Assembly: GCA_947629895.1 (NCBI GenBank)
Contig: CANRFP010000027.1
Location: 1 to 15,483 of the forward strand
Source: an uncultured Clostridia bacterium
Lineage (GTDB): Bacteria; Bacillota_A; Clostridia; Christensenellales; UBA1242
DNA: 15,483 bases
Reading direction: 5' to 3'
Below the pieces are notes generated by a model, which saw nothing but the letters and a program-made list of their open reading frames with translations, was not told where the DNA came from and made no database searches. Position numbers and translations under genes: made by a program. Positions 6,085-13,174 of the stretch are shown here, one piece after another (within the stretch, counting starts at the first letter, position 1; each line of letters starts with the position of its first letter).

Positions 6085-7251
6085 ATGAAAAGGACGATTA
6101 GAGATTTAAAAAATATTAGAGGCGAAAGAATTCTCCTTCGCTGCGACTTCAATGTGCCACTTGATAATTGGGGAGATATTTTGGATGACACAAGAATTGT
6201 TGCCGCCATTCCAACCATTGAATATCTGCAAAAGCAAGGCGCAAAACTTATTGTTTGCTCGCATCTTGGCAGACCAAAGGGCTATGACAAATTTTTGTCG
6301 CTGTTCCCTGTTGCGGTTGTGCTTATGAAATATTTTCCAAATAAGGTGAAGTTTTGCAACAAAACAATTGGAGACGAAGTGAAAACTGCCATTAAAAACA
6401 TGAGAAATGGCGAAATTTTGGTGCTTGAAAATCTGCGTTTCCATCCGGGCGAAGAAAAAAACGACCCTGCGTTTGTTAAAGAACTTGCCTCCCTTGCTGA
6501 TTTTTATGTTGATGATGCTTTTGGCGTTGCGCACAGAAAACATGCTTCCAATTATGGAATTGCGCTGAAACTGCCAAATGCAATAGGATTTTTGGTTGAA
6601 AAAGAAATTCAGGTGTTCAACAAGGCTTTTGAAAAGCCGGCACATCCTTTTGTCGCCATTTTTGGCGGAGCGAAAGTTGCTGACAAATTGAACTTAATAA
6701 ACAATGTTATGGATAAGGCCGACACAATTATAATCGGCGGCGGAATGGCTTACACTTTCCTCAAAGCAATGGGAAAAAACATTGGCGACAGCATTATGTC
6801 GGCTGACCAAATTGAAAACGCAAAAAAGATTTTGTTTGACGCTCAAAACAAGGGCATAAAAATTTTGCTGCCAATTGACCATGTTTGCCTAACAGAAACA
6901 GACAGAGTTGTTAAAACTTATAATATACAAAATGGAATGACTGCCCTTGATATTGGCAATGATACTATTAGGCTTTTCCGCCAAGAAATCAAAAAAGCCA
7001 ACCAAATTGTTTGGAACGGGCCTTTGGGCAAATATGAGGACGACCGCTTCAAAAAAGGCACAATGAAAATTGCAAAAGCGGTTGCAAAAAGTGGAGCATA
7101 TTCCATTGTTGGCGGCGGTGACAGCGTTAGCGCAATAAACGAATGCGGAGTTGGTGACAAAATAGACCACCTTTCCACTGGCGGCGGGGCAAGTTTAAAA
7201 CTTATGGAAGGAAAAGTTTTGCCAGCGATTGAGGTTATTGACACGCTTTAA
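6085..7251 (+). CDS. pgk: Phosphoglycerate kinase
   Basis: This 388-residue cytosolic enzyme transfers phosphate from 1,3-bisphosphoglycerate to ADP in glycolysis. Signature segments are all present: ILLRCDFNVPL (16-26) and SHLGRPKG (59-66) of the substrate-binding N-domain, VLENLRFHPGEE with its basic-patch arginine, DDAFGVAHRKHAS, the hinge FGGAKVADKL, GGGMAYTFLKA, the nucleotide-site WNGPLG, and the C-terminal GGGDS plus STGGGASL loops. Length is near the usual 390-400. Small departures from the common pattern are DIGNDT in place of DIGPKT and WNGPLGKYE in place of WNGPMGVFE. tpiA follows within 24 bases, the usual glycolytic pairing. GAPDH, mutase and enolase are not in the window. Confidence 0.97.
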   Translation: MKRTIRDLKNIRGERILLRCDFNVPLDNWGDILDDTRIVAAIPTIEYLQKQGAKLIVCSHLGRPKGYDKFLSLFPVAVVLMKYFPNKVKFCNKTIGDEVKTAIKNMRNGEILVLENLRFHPGEEKNDPAFVKELASLADFYVDDAFGVAHRKHASNYGIALKLPNAIGFLVEKEIQVFNKAFEKPAHPFVAIFGGAKVADKLNLINNVMDKADTIIIGGGMAYTFLKAMGKNIGDSIMSADQIENAKKILFDAQNKGIKILLPIDHVCLTETDRVVKTYNIQNGMTALDIGNDTIRLFRQEIKKANQIVWNGPLGKYEDDRFKKGTMKIAKAVAKSGAYSIVGGGDSVSAINECGVGDKIDHLSTGGGASLKLMEGKVLPAIEVIDTL

Positions 7252-7274
7252 TTGTTTTGAAAAATGGAGGAGAT

Positions 7275-8039
7275 ATGAAAAAAATCATCATTGGAAACTT
7301 TAAGATGAATTCCACTGTGAGCGAATTTAAAAGTTATGCAATGTCGCTTGCAACCAAAACAAAAGGAACAAAAAACACTGTTGTGGTGTGCCCTCCAAGC
7401 ACACATCTAACCACAGCCAAAGAGTTCCTTTCTGGCAGCAAAGTGTTTGTTGGAGCGCAAAACATTGCGGATGCGGAAAGCGGAGCATACACAGGCGAAA
7501 TTTCCGCCAAAATGGTGAAAGATGCGGGTGCAAGCTATGTTATCATTGGCCATTCAGACAGACGAAATAAGTTTAAGGAAACAGACAAACTTATAAACAG
7601 GAAAATTAAAACCGCTTTGGCAAACGGACTTAAAGTTGTGCTTTGCGTGGGCGAAAGTTTGCAAACAAGAATGGAAAAGCAGGAGACTGCTTTTGTTAGA
7701 AAACAGATTGATGATGACCTTAAAGGTATCTACGAAAATGAACTCGAAAGCGTTGTGATTGCTTATGAGCCAATTTGGGCAATAAGCACAAATCGCACTG
7801 AAAAAACAAAGACAATCACTGCAAGAGATATAAACAAGATGATTGAAATCATTCGAAAGGAAATTGAGGCACAATATTCTCAAAAAGCCAGCAAAAACAT
7901 AACAATCCTCTATGGCGGAAGCGTGAATTTGAACAATTATAAAAAGATTTTGGGAAATGAAAATGTTGATGGCGCAATTATTGGCGGGGCGTGCCTTGAT
8001 GTTGACAATTTTGCAATGATTGCAAGAGAAACTTACTAG
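7275..8039 (+). CDS. tpiA: Triosephosphate isomerase, with an atypical active-site region
   Basis: This 254-residue TIM-barrel enzyme interconverts dihydroxyacetone phosphate and glyceraldehyde-3-phosphate. Catalytic K10 (GNFKMN), H93 (IIGHSDRR) and E165 (AYEPIWAI) are present, as are the phosphate loops YGGSV (213-217) and IIGGACLD (235-242). Three departures stand out: GNFKMN instead of GNWKMN; Asp95 where nearly all TIMs have Glu in GHSERR; and a mobile loop 6 reading PIWAISTNRT instead of P[VI]WAIGTGKT. The ATG at 7275 is preceded by GGAGG; a TTG 18 bases earlier is less likely. It lies between pgk and dnaX in one probable transcript. It is very probably still a TIM, but efficiency or loop dynamics may differ. 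Confidence 0.93.
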   Translation: MKKIIIGNFKMNSTVSEFKSYAMSLATKTKGTKNTVVVCPPSTHLTTAKEFLSGSKVFVGAQNIADAESGAYTGEISAKMVKDAGASYVIIGHSDRRNKFKETDKLINRKIKTALANGLKVVLCVGESLQTRMEKQETAFVRKQIDDDLKGIYENELESVVIAYEPIWAISTNRTEKTKTITARDINKMIEIIRKEIEAQYSQKASKNITILYGGSVNLNNYKKILGNENVDGAIIGGACLDVDNFAMIARETY

Positions 8040-8047
8040 GAGAGTGA

Positions 8048-9151
8048 ATGGAACATATTGCACTTTACAGAAAATATAGGCCGAAGCGTTTTGAAGATGT
8101 TATTGGACAAGACCACATCACAAAAACGCTGCAAAATCAAATTATAAGCGGGCAAATTGGGCACGCGTATCTTTTCACGGGAACAAGAGGAACGGGCAAA
8201 ACAAGTGTTGCCAAAATATTTGCAAAATCTGTGAATTGCCTAACGCCGGTTAGGGGCTCTGCTTGTGGCGAGTGCGAAAACTGCAAGAGATTGGAACAAG
8301 AAAATGACATCAACATAATTGAAATTGATGCTGCGTCAAACAACAAAGTTGACGACATTAGGCAGATAAGGGAGAAAGTGAAATTTATGCCTGTTGGCGC
8401 AAAATACAAGGTTTACATAGTGGACGAAGTTCACATGCTTTCTGACAGTGCCTTCAACGCACTGCTAAAAACTTTGGAAGAGCCACCTCCATATGTGATT
8501 TTTATTTTGGCAACCACCGAAGTTCACAAACTTCCACAAACAATTCTTTCAAGATGTGTTAGGTTTGATTTCAGGCTTGTTTCCGTTGACCTCTTAACAA
8601 AACATTTGGCAAAAATTTTTGATAAAGAGGGAATAAAATATGATGAAGAGAGTTTAAAAATCATTGCAAGCGCAGGCGAGGGAAGCGTGCGAGACACCCT
8701 TTCAATAGCCGACAGCATTGCTGCGTTTTGTCAAAATGATATAACCAAAGAAAAAACGCTTGCCGTTTTGGGAACAACCGACCATGAACTTATTTTAAAC
8801 TTTTTTGATAAATTGCTTGAAAAGGATGTTGGCGGAGTGCTTTCGCTTATTGACCAAATTGAAAAAGAGGGCAAAAATTTGGCTGTGTTTGCCAAAGACC
8901 TTTCAAGACATTCAAGAAATTTGCTTGTTTGCAAATCTTGCAAAAACAGCGAAGAGATTTTAAATCTTCCAAGTGAGATAATGGAACTCTATAAAGCACA
9001 AGCAGAAAAATTTGTTGAAAAAGATTTGATAAGATATATGCAAGTTTTCTCTGGCGCAGAGAGCGAACTTAGATACACGCTTTCGGTTAGATTGCTTTTG
9101 GAAACAACTTGCCTTTCTGCAATGCTTGGTTTTGACGCAAAAAAAAACTGA
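8048..9151 (+). CDS. dnaX: DNA polymerase III gamma subunit (zero-frame dnaX product)
   Basis: The zero-frame product, 367 residues, is the AAA+ motor of the DNA polymerase III clamp loader, which opens the sliding clamp on primed DNA. Walker A is GTRGTGKTS (45-53), a four-Cys zinc module is C64/C73/C76/C79, Walker B is DEVH (126-129), sensor 1 is ATTE (155-158), and the SRC motif (168-170) carries the arginine finger. Sensor 2 lies in GSVRDTLS. Domain III (oligomerisation) occupies the C-terminal part. The frame ends at a TGA immediately after an A9 run; the -1 frame continues as a DnaX C-terminus, so this is the short gamma-like form. Start ATG at 8048 is 8 bases after tpiA, whose stop overlaps the ribosome site TAGGAG. 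Confidence 0.95.
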   Translation: MEHIALYRKYRPKRFEDVIGQDHITKTLQNQIISGQIGHAYLFTGTRGTGKTSVAKIFAKSVNCLTPVRGSACGECENCKRLEQENDINIIEIDAASNNKVDDIRQIREKVKFMPVGAKYKVYIVDEVHMLSDSAFNALLKTLEEPPPYVIFILATTEVHKLPQTILSRCVRFDFRLVSVDLLTKHLAKIFDKEGIKYDEESLKIIASAGEGSVRDTLSIADSIAAFCQNDITKEKTLAVLGTTDHELILNFFDKLLEKDVGGVLSLIDQIEKEGKNLAVFAKDLSRHSRNLLVCKSCKNSEEILNLPSEIMELYKAQAEKFVEKDLIRYMQVFSGAESELRYTLSVRLLLETTCLSAMLGFDAKKN

Positions 9152-9180
9152 AAATTGAGAAAGATTTAACCAAACTTTCT
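9139..9180 (+). other. dnaX -1 frameshift / slippage signal
   Basis: Nine A (9139-9147) followed by C create the heptamer A AAA AAC in the zero frame (9142-9148), with the TGA stop as the next codon (9149-9151). A -1 shift reads CTG and opens 112 more codons. Downstream, AGAAAG (9158-9163) can pair with CTTTCT (9175-9180) nine bases after the heptamer, a weak candidate stimulatory hairpin. No clear upstream Shine-Dalgarno stimulator is seen. In other bacteria dnaX uses ribosomal frameshifting (E. coli) or polymerase slippage on an A9 run (Thermus); either fits here. Confidence 0.8.
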
Positions 9181-9486
9181 GCAAACAATGTTTGGGGAAA
9201 GATTGTGCTTTATTTAAAAGAGCACAAAAAAGTTGCGCTTCATGTGGCTTGTGGTGATATCACAAATGCGATTATTGAAGGTGACAAATTGGTGATTAGA
9301 ACTTCGGACGATTTCTTGATTGACGTTTTGGAGAACGGAAGAAAAGACATTGAAACTGCAATTCGTTGGCAGGGGCTGGAACTAAAATTTGAGATTGTTA
9401 AGTTTGAAAGTACTGAACAGAAAATTGCAAAGGATATAAAAAAACTTGAAAACTTTTTCGGAAGAAAGGTTGATATTGAAGAATAA
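9148..9486 (+). CDS. dnaX: tau-specific C-terminal extension of DnaX (-1 frame)
   Basis: After a -1 shift at the A9 run this frame adds 112 residues (LKIEKDL... to ...VDIEE), giving a tau-type product of about 479 residues. The pattern WGKIVLYLKEHKKVALHVACG, in two pieces each under 20 residues here, followed by a basic/acidic alpha-beta segment, matches the C-terminal domain of Firmicute DnaX proteins, which contacts the polymerase and helicase in studied systems. There is no plausible independent start: the first GTG (9205) is inside the conserved segment and lacks a ribosome binding site. The frame is open back to 9136. The alternative is a plain sequencing error in the A-run, in which case dnaX is one uninterrupted gene. 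Confidence 0.85.
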   Translation: MKIEKDLTKLSANNVWGKIVLYLKEHKKVALHVACGDITNAIIEGDKLVIRTSDDFLIDVLENGRKDIETAIRWQGLELKFEIVKFESTEQKIAKDIKKLENFFGRKVDIEE

Positions 9487-9602
9487 AAAATAATAGAAAA
9501 AACAAAAAAATATTAAAAAAATACCAAAAAAAATGCAAAAAAAACAATAAAAATTGAATTTTTTAATAATTTTAAACAATTTTTAAAGGGAGAAAAAGAA
9601 AA
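9487..9602 (+). other. A-rich intergenic stretch between dnaX and ybaB
   Basis: This 116-base gap is extremely A-rich on the plus strand in its first half, with many A4-A8 runs, then T-rich. I see no convincing terminator, promoter pair or small coding frame. The only functional element recognised is the AAAGGGAGA ribosome site at about 9586-9594 for the next gene. Its composition suggests bent DNA or an unstructured mRNA spacer (inference). Confidence 0.5.
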
Positions 9603-9920
9603 ATGGGATATAATTTTGGTGGCGGTTTTGGCGGCGGAAATATGCAAGCACTTATGCGCCAAGCACAAAAAATGCAAGAGGAGATGAAAAGAATTAGAGA
9701 AGAGATTGACAGCACTGAATACTCTTCTTCTGTTGGCGGCGGAATGGTTGAGGTTGTTATGCTTGGCAACAAAACTGTTAAGAGCGTGAAAATAAAGCCA
9801 GAGGTTGTTGACCCTGACGATGTTGAGATGTTGCAAGATTTGGTTATCAGTGCAGTGAATGATTGCATATCAAAAATCACCGCTGATGAGCAATCAAGGC
9901 TTCCAAATATAGGAATGTAA
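9603..9920 (+). CDS. YbaB/EbfC-family nucleoid-associated protein
   Basis: This 105-residue protein is a member of the YbaB/EbfC family, small dimeric DNA-binding proteins associated with the nucleoid. The N-terminus is glycine-rich (GGGFGGGN, 6-13), followed by the long helix ALMRQAQKMQEEMKRIREEI (16-35) and the strand region SVGGGMVEVVMLGNKTVKSV (43-62). The KIKPEVVDPDDVEMLQDLVI segment (64-83) and the N..I...T.DE pattern close the fold. Length is typical. It sits in the widely conserved dnaX-ybaB-recR order and its stop is 3 bases from the recR start, indicating translational coupling. GGGAG precedes the ATG by about 10 bases. Confidence 0.93.
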   Translation: MGYNFGGGFGGGNMQALMRQAQKMQEEMKRIREEIDSTEYSSSVGGGMVEVVMLGNKTVKSVKIKPEVVDPDDVEMLQDLVISAVNDCISKITADEQSRLPNIGM

Positions 9921-9923
9921 AAA

Positions 9924-10508
9924 ATGGATGAACCAATTGAGAGGCTGATTGAATATTTTCGTTCGCTTCCTGGCGTTGGCAAAAAAACAGCACAACGCTA
10001 TGCTTTTTCCATTATAGAAAATGGCAGAGAAAATGCTGTTAATTTTGCAAAAGCAATTGTGGACGTTAAAGACAAAGTTAAACTTTGCAAGGAGTGTGGA
10101 AATTATTCCTCGCAAGAAGTGTGTCCAATTTGTCAAAAGCGAAATCAAAAAATTGTTTGCGTGGTGCAAGAGCCAAAAGACATCATATCCATGGAAAAAG
10201 TTAAAACTTTTGATGGCGTTTATCATGTTTTGTTTGGCTGCATAAATCCACTTGAAAACAAAGGGCCAAATGATATAAGAATAAAGGAACTTCTCTCTCG
10301 CGTGAGCAAAAATGGAGTGCAAGAAGTTATCATGGCAACAAATCCCGATGTTGAGGGCGAGGCAACAGCCATGTATATTGCAAAACTATTAAAGCCAATG
10401 GGCGTGAAAGTGACGCGTTTGGCACAAGGAATAACAATTGGAAGTGACATCGAATTTGCAGATGAACTTACACTTGAAAAGGCGCTGCGTTCTAGGCAAG
10501 AAATTTAA
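9924..10508 (+). CDS. recR: Recombination mediator protein RecR
   Basis: This 194-residue protein (usual length about 198) acts with RecF and RecO to load RecA at single-strand gaps during recombinational repair. Domains in order: helix-hairpin-helix with LPGVGKKTAQRYAF (15-28), a C4 zinc finger (C55, C58, C67, C70), a Toprim domain starting VVQEPKDIISMEK (80-92) with ATNPDVEGEATAMY (138-151), and the C-terminal ITIGSDIEFADELTL (170-184), the Walker-B-like RecR signature. The internal VYHVLFGCINPL...GP segment is also characteristic. It is the last gene of the dnaX-ybaB-recR run; a terminator overlaps its stop codon. The ribosome site (AGGAATG) lies inside the ybaB 3' end. Confidence 0.97.
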   Translation: MDEPIERLIEYFRSLPGVGKKTAQRYAFSIIENGRENAVNFAKAIVDVKDKVKLCKECGNYSSQEVCPICQKRNQKIVCVVQEPKDIISMEKVKTFDGVYHVLFGCINPLENKGPNDIRIKELLSRVSKNGVQEVIMATNPDVEGEATAMYIAKLLKPMGVKVTRLAQGITIGSDIEFADELTLEKALRSRQEI

Positions 10509-10533
10509 CCCACAAGTTGGGTTTATTTTTTTT
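10507..10533 (+). terminator. Rho-independent terminator after recR
   Basis: AACCCA (10507-10512) pairs with TGGGTT (10518-10523) around a 5-base loop and runs into a T-rich tail. It begins within the recR TAA stop. Confidence 0.8.
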
Positions 10534-10558
10534 ATATTAGTTTTTATTAAAAAACTGT

Positions 10559-10586
10559 TTGCAAATTGAGGTTTATATGTTAAAAT
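10559..10586 (+). promoter_or_regulatory. Promoter of argS
   Basis: TTGCAA (10559-10564), 16 bases, then TAAAAT (10581-10586) with the extended -10 TGT immediately before it. The leader is only about 23 bases, too short for a T-box, so argS appears not to be under tRNA-sensing riboswitch control. Confidence 0.6.
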
Positions 10587-10615
10587 ACTAAAAGAATTTG
10601 GCGGTGGAGAAAAAT

Positions 10616-12394
10616 ATGAACATCAAAGAAGAAATTTATGACACTTTAAAAGCGGCGATTGAAAAGGCGGGAGTTGATGCAGAAAAACTTTCTGTTGTTT
10701 TTTCAAACAGGCCAGAACTTTGTGATTATCAAACAAACTTTGCAATGCTTGTTGCAAAGGCTTTAAATGAAAAACCTATTGATTTGGCTGAAAAAATTGT
10801 GAAAAACTTGAAAAAAAGTGATTTTTTTGAGTTTTCTGCGGTTATGCCCGGCTTTATCAACATAAAACTTACAGATTTTTGTTTGTCGCAAATTGCAAAT
10901 GAAATTTTGAAAGACAAAGATTTGGGCGTGGAAAAAGTTGCAAATTCCAGGATGGTTTTGTTTGACTATGGTGGAGCAAATGTTGCAAAAGAGTTGCACG
11001 TTGGGCATCTTCGTTCTCCAATTGTTGGGGAGGCGCTTAAAAGATTGCACATAACTTTGGGTGACAAAGTTGTGTCGGATATGCATTTGGGTGACTTTGG
11101 TTTGCAAATGGGTTTGACGGTTTTGCAGTTGAAAATTGATGGTTTTTTGGATGATTTTTTTGAAAAAAATGCAAATTTTGAACAAATTTCACTAAAAAAT
11201 GTCACTTTGGATGTTTTAAACGATGAATATCCAAAGGCCTCAAAACGCAAAGATGTTGACGAGGAATTTAAAAAAGAAGCGGACAAATTCACGCTTTACA
11301 TTCAGCGAAAAAAAGAGCCATATTACACGATTTACAAAAAAATTCGCAAACTTTCTGTGGAAGAGATAATAAAAAATTACAATTTGCTTAACTGCCAATT
11401 TGATTTGTGCTTGGGCGAGAGTGATGCAGAGCCTTTTATTGAAGAGACCACTCAAATTTTTGTGGACAAAGGGCTGGCACGCGAGAGCGAAGGGGCGCTT
11501 GTTGTTGATGTTGCAAAAGAAGGGGAGCATGTTCCAATTCCAAAAAAGAGTGAAGATGAGCCACAGCGTTACAAAAATCCTATGCCACCTGCAATCATAA
11601 AAAAATACAATGGCGGCGATTTGTATGCCACAACGGACATTGCCACAGTTTTGATGAGAAACAGAACTTACAAGCCAGATGAAATCATTTATGTAACTGA
11701 CAACCGTCAAGGACTTCACTTTGAGCAGGTTTTTAGGTGCTGCAAACTTGCGGGGATAAGCCCAGAAAATCAAATACTTACGCATGTTTCCTTTGGAACA
11801 ATGAATGGCTTGGACGGAAAACCTTTTAAAACGCGTGCGGGAGGTGTTGTTAGGCTTAAAGAGGTTGTTGGGCTTTTGATTGACAAGGCGGAGAAAAAAC
11901 TTGCCGACAACGGGATTATTGGAAATCACGAACTTGCCCGAAGAATTGGCGTTGGGGCGATGAAGTTTGGCGACCTTTCCAATCTTGTCGCAAAGGACTA
12001 TGTTTTTGATATAGACAAATTTTTGGCGTTTGACGGAAAAACGGGCCCTTACATTCAATACACAATTGCGCGCATCAATTCAATTTTGGCAAAGGCAAAT
12101 TTCAAAGGCGGGGAAATTGAACTCTCAAGCGCTGATGAAAGGAACATTGTGCTTGCAATTTTGAAGCTTAATTCTGCTTACAAAATTTGCTATGACACCT
12201 ATTCAATGAATTCTCTTTGCCTTGCAACTTTTGACCTTGCGAGTGCGTTTTCAACTTTATATAACAATCACAAAATTTTATCTGAAACAAACGCCAAAAG
12301 GAAGGAAAGTTTGCTTGCTATTTGCACGCTTGTTAAGGCTTGTCTTGAAAAGGCGCTTTGGACTTTGGGCATTGATAGTGTTGAAAAGATGTGA
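10616..12394 (+). CDS. argS: Arginyl-tRNA synthetase
   Basis: This 592-residue class I synthetase attaches arginine to tRNA-Arg. The N-terminal additional domain (about 1-110, with MPGFINIKL at 77-85) precedes the Rossmann catalytic core. FDYGGANVAKELHVGHLRS holds the HIGH motif as HVGH (128-131). Next come SDMHLGDFG, the NGGDLYATTD strand, TDNRQGLHFEQVF, and the region replacing KMSKS, GKPFKTRAGG, as in most ArgRSs lacking a canonical KMSK. GPYIQYTIARINSI begins the DALR anticodon-binding domain, and the C-terminus LGIDSVEKM resembles the family's LGI..PERM. ATG 10616 has GGTGGAG upstream; a TTG at 10598 is in frame but less likely. Monocistronic, ends in TGA, which shows TGA is a stop here. 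No clear terminator follows. Confidence 0.97.
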   Translation: MNIKEEIYDTLKAAIEKAGVDAEKLSVVFSNRPELCDYQTNFAMLVAKALNEKPIDLAEKIVKNLKKSDFFEFSAVMPGFINIKLTDFCLSQIANEILKDKDLGVEKVANSRMVLFDYGGANVAKELHVGHLRSPIVGEALKRLHITLGDKVVSDMHLGDFGLQMGLTVLQLKIDGFLDDFFEKNANFEQISLKNVTLDVLNDEYPKASKRKDVDEEFKKEADKFTLYIQRKKEPYYTIYKKIRKLSVEEIIKNYNLLNCQFDLCLGESDAEPFIEETTQIFVDKGLARESEGALVVDVAKEGEHVPIPKKSEDEPQRYKNPMPPAIIKKYNGGDLYATTDIATVLMRNRTYKPDEIIYVTDNRQGLHFEQVFRCCKLAGISPENQILTHVSFGTMNGLDGKPFKTRAGGVVRLKEVVGLLIDKAEKKLADNGIIGNHELARRIGVGAMKFGDLSNLVAKDYVFDIDKFLAFDGKTGPYIQYTIARINSILAKANFKGGEIELSSADERNIVLAILKLNSAYKICYDTYSMNSLCLATFDLASAFSTLYNNHKILSETNAKRKESLLAICTLVKACLEKALWTLGIDSVEKM

Positions 12395-12499
12395 CATTTG
12401 CAGCCACTTTTAATTTGTATGTTATACTATTTTTTCAAACATTTATTTATTATATAATATGGGCGAAAAAAATATTTTGAAAATTTTTTAAAAAAGGTC

Positions 12500-12528
12500 T
12501 TTACAAATTGGTTTTTTTGTGTTATGAT
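12500..12528 (+). promoter_or_regulatory. Strong promoter of the 51-residue small gene
   Basis: TTTACA (12500-12505), 17 bases, TATGAT (12523-12528) with an extended -10 TG (12520-12521). The rest of the 173-base gap after argS is AT-rich and shows no other gene. Confidence 0.6.
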
Positions 12529-12567
12529 ATGGACAGTTAAAAGTATTAAACACACGGAGGTGTTATT

Positions 12568-12723
12568 ATGGTTAAAGTTACAAATCATGTTTATTCATTC
12601 AACAATCTTGGTTCTGAGGGGCGTCAAGTTTTTGCGCCAGGCATGGAAGGAGTTGTGGTTGAGGCAAAAGTTGAGAAATTAACTCTTCCTGAAAATTTGA
12701 AAAATCAAGGCAGAGAATTTTAA
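12568..12723 (+). CDS. Small protein of unknown function (51 residues)
   Basis: A 52-codon frame begins at an ATG 7 bases after a near-perfect Shine-Dalgarno (CGGAGGTG), has its own promoter and is closed by a terminator, so it is very likely expressed. The protein begins MVKVTNHVYSF, has a glycine-containing middle (GSEGRQVFAPGMEGVVVE, 15-32) and an amphipathic C-terminal part (KVEKLTLPENLKNQG). It has no cysteine, no membrane segment and no signal peptide, and looks like a small soluble beta-rich domain. I recognise no family. Its position next to argS and a HicB-like gene gives no functional clue. Confidence 0.75.
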   Translation: MVKVTNHVYSFNNLGSEGRQVFAPGMEGVVVEAKVEKLTLPENLKNQGREF

Positions 12724-12738
12724 AAAAATGATTTAAGC

Positions 12739-12769
12739 AAAAAATATCGCAAAAAATGCGGTATTTTTT
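12739..12769 (+). terminator. Rho-independent terminator after the small gene
   Basis: The arms AAAAAATATCGCA and TGCGGTATTTTTT pair with a single T-G wobble around a short A-loop. The T-run of the right arm continues past 12769, giving the U-tail. Confidence 0.75.
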
Positions 12770-12780
12770 TGTTTTTTGTT

Positions 12781-12808
12781 TTGTTTTTCCAATTTTTTGT
12801 GATATTAT
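12781..12808 (+). promoter_or_regulatory. Tentative promoter of the HicB-like gene
   Basis: TTGTTT (12781-12786), 16 bases and TATTAT (12803-12808), just past the preceding terminator. The -35 box is poor. Confidence 0.35.
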
Positions 12809-12836
12809 AAAGATAAGATTTGTTTTTGGAGTTGTT

Positions 12837-13109
12837 ATGAAAAAATGTCAATACATATATCCCGCAATATTCATCAAAGACGAAGACGAGAGTTGTCAAG
12901 TTCTTTTTCCAGACCTTAACATCTACACTGACGGCAAAAATTTGTCAGAAGCATACATCTATGCAAAGGGGCTTTTGAAGTCCTTTTTAACTTATGCGCT
13001 TAAATATGAAGTGGATTTCAACAAGCCAACAACCATAGAAAAGGTTATGGCAAAGTGCAAACAAAACGAACTTGCAATGTATGTTGATGCGATTGTTGAC
13101 GTTGAGTAG
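12837..13109 (+). CDS. HicB-like (partial RNase H fold) protein, no HicA partner
   Basis: This 90-residue protein has the HicB antitoxin N-domain pattern: YPAIFIKDEDESCQVLFPDL (8-27), then TDGKNLSEAYIYAKGLL (31-47), corresponding to the family's 'yPa...edg.y.v.fPDl.g..T.G.tleEA..nA...L'. In HicAB systems HicB neutralises the HicA mRNA interferase and often binds DNA. Here there is no HicA-like gene (about 60-80 residues with GSH..y) on either side, and the C-terminal part is not an obvious ribbon-helix-helix or HTH. It may be a solitary HicB-fold protein with another role. The ATG at 12837 has TTGGAG upstream; an in-frame extension to 12756 runs through the terminator and promoter and is rejected. 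Confidence 0.7.
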   Translation: MKKCQYIYPAIFIKDEDESCQVLFPDLNIYTDGKNLSEAYIYAKGLLKSFLTYALKYEVDFNKPTTIEKVMAKCKQNELAMYVDAIVDVE

Positions 13110-13141
13110 TCAAAAATTTTAAAACTATTATAAGAAAACAC

Positions 13142-13170
13142 TTGACTTAAAAATTTTTATATGGTATATT
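13142..13170 (+). promoter_or_regulatory. Promoter of the rpmG-secE-nusG operon
   Basis: TTGACT (13142-13147), 17 bases and TATATT (13165-13170). The predicted start is at about 13176, at the base of a terminator-like hairpin. Confidence 0.7.
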
Positions 13171-13174
13171 ATGG

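Noticed and set aside
9134..9153. TGA read as tryptophan (genetic code 4) in dnaX
   Set aside because: argS and other genes end at TGA and all visible conserved Trp residues use TGG; reading through TGA in the zero frame meets TAA within a few codons and gives no DnaX similarity.
9205..9486. Separate 93-residue gene starting at GTG after dnaX
   Set aside because: No ribosome site, and the frame is open upstream to the A9 run with conserved DnaX-like sequence, so it is the -1 continuation of dnaX.
10534..10615. T-box riboswitch before argS
   Set aside because: The predicted leader is only about 23 bases; no specifier stem, T-box sequence or antiterminator is present.
11240..12058. 272-codon antisense frame opposite argS
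   Set aside because: It lies wholly over the conserved argS core, with no ribosome site or promoter; long antisense frames are expected from the codon bias here.
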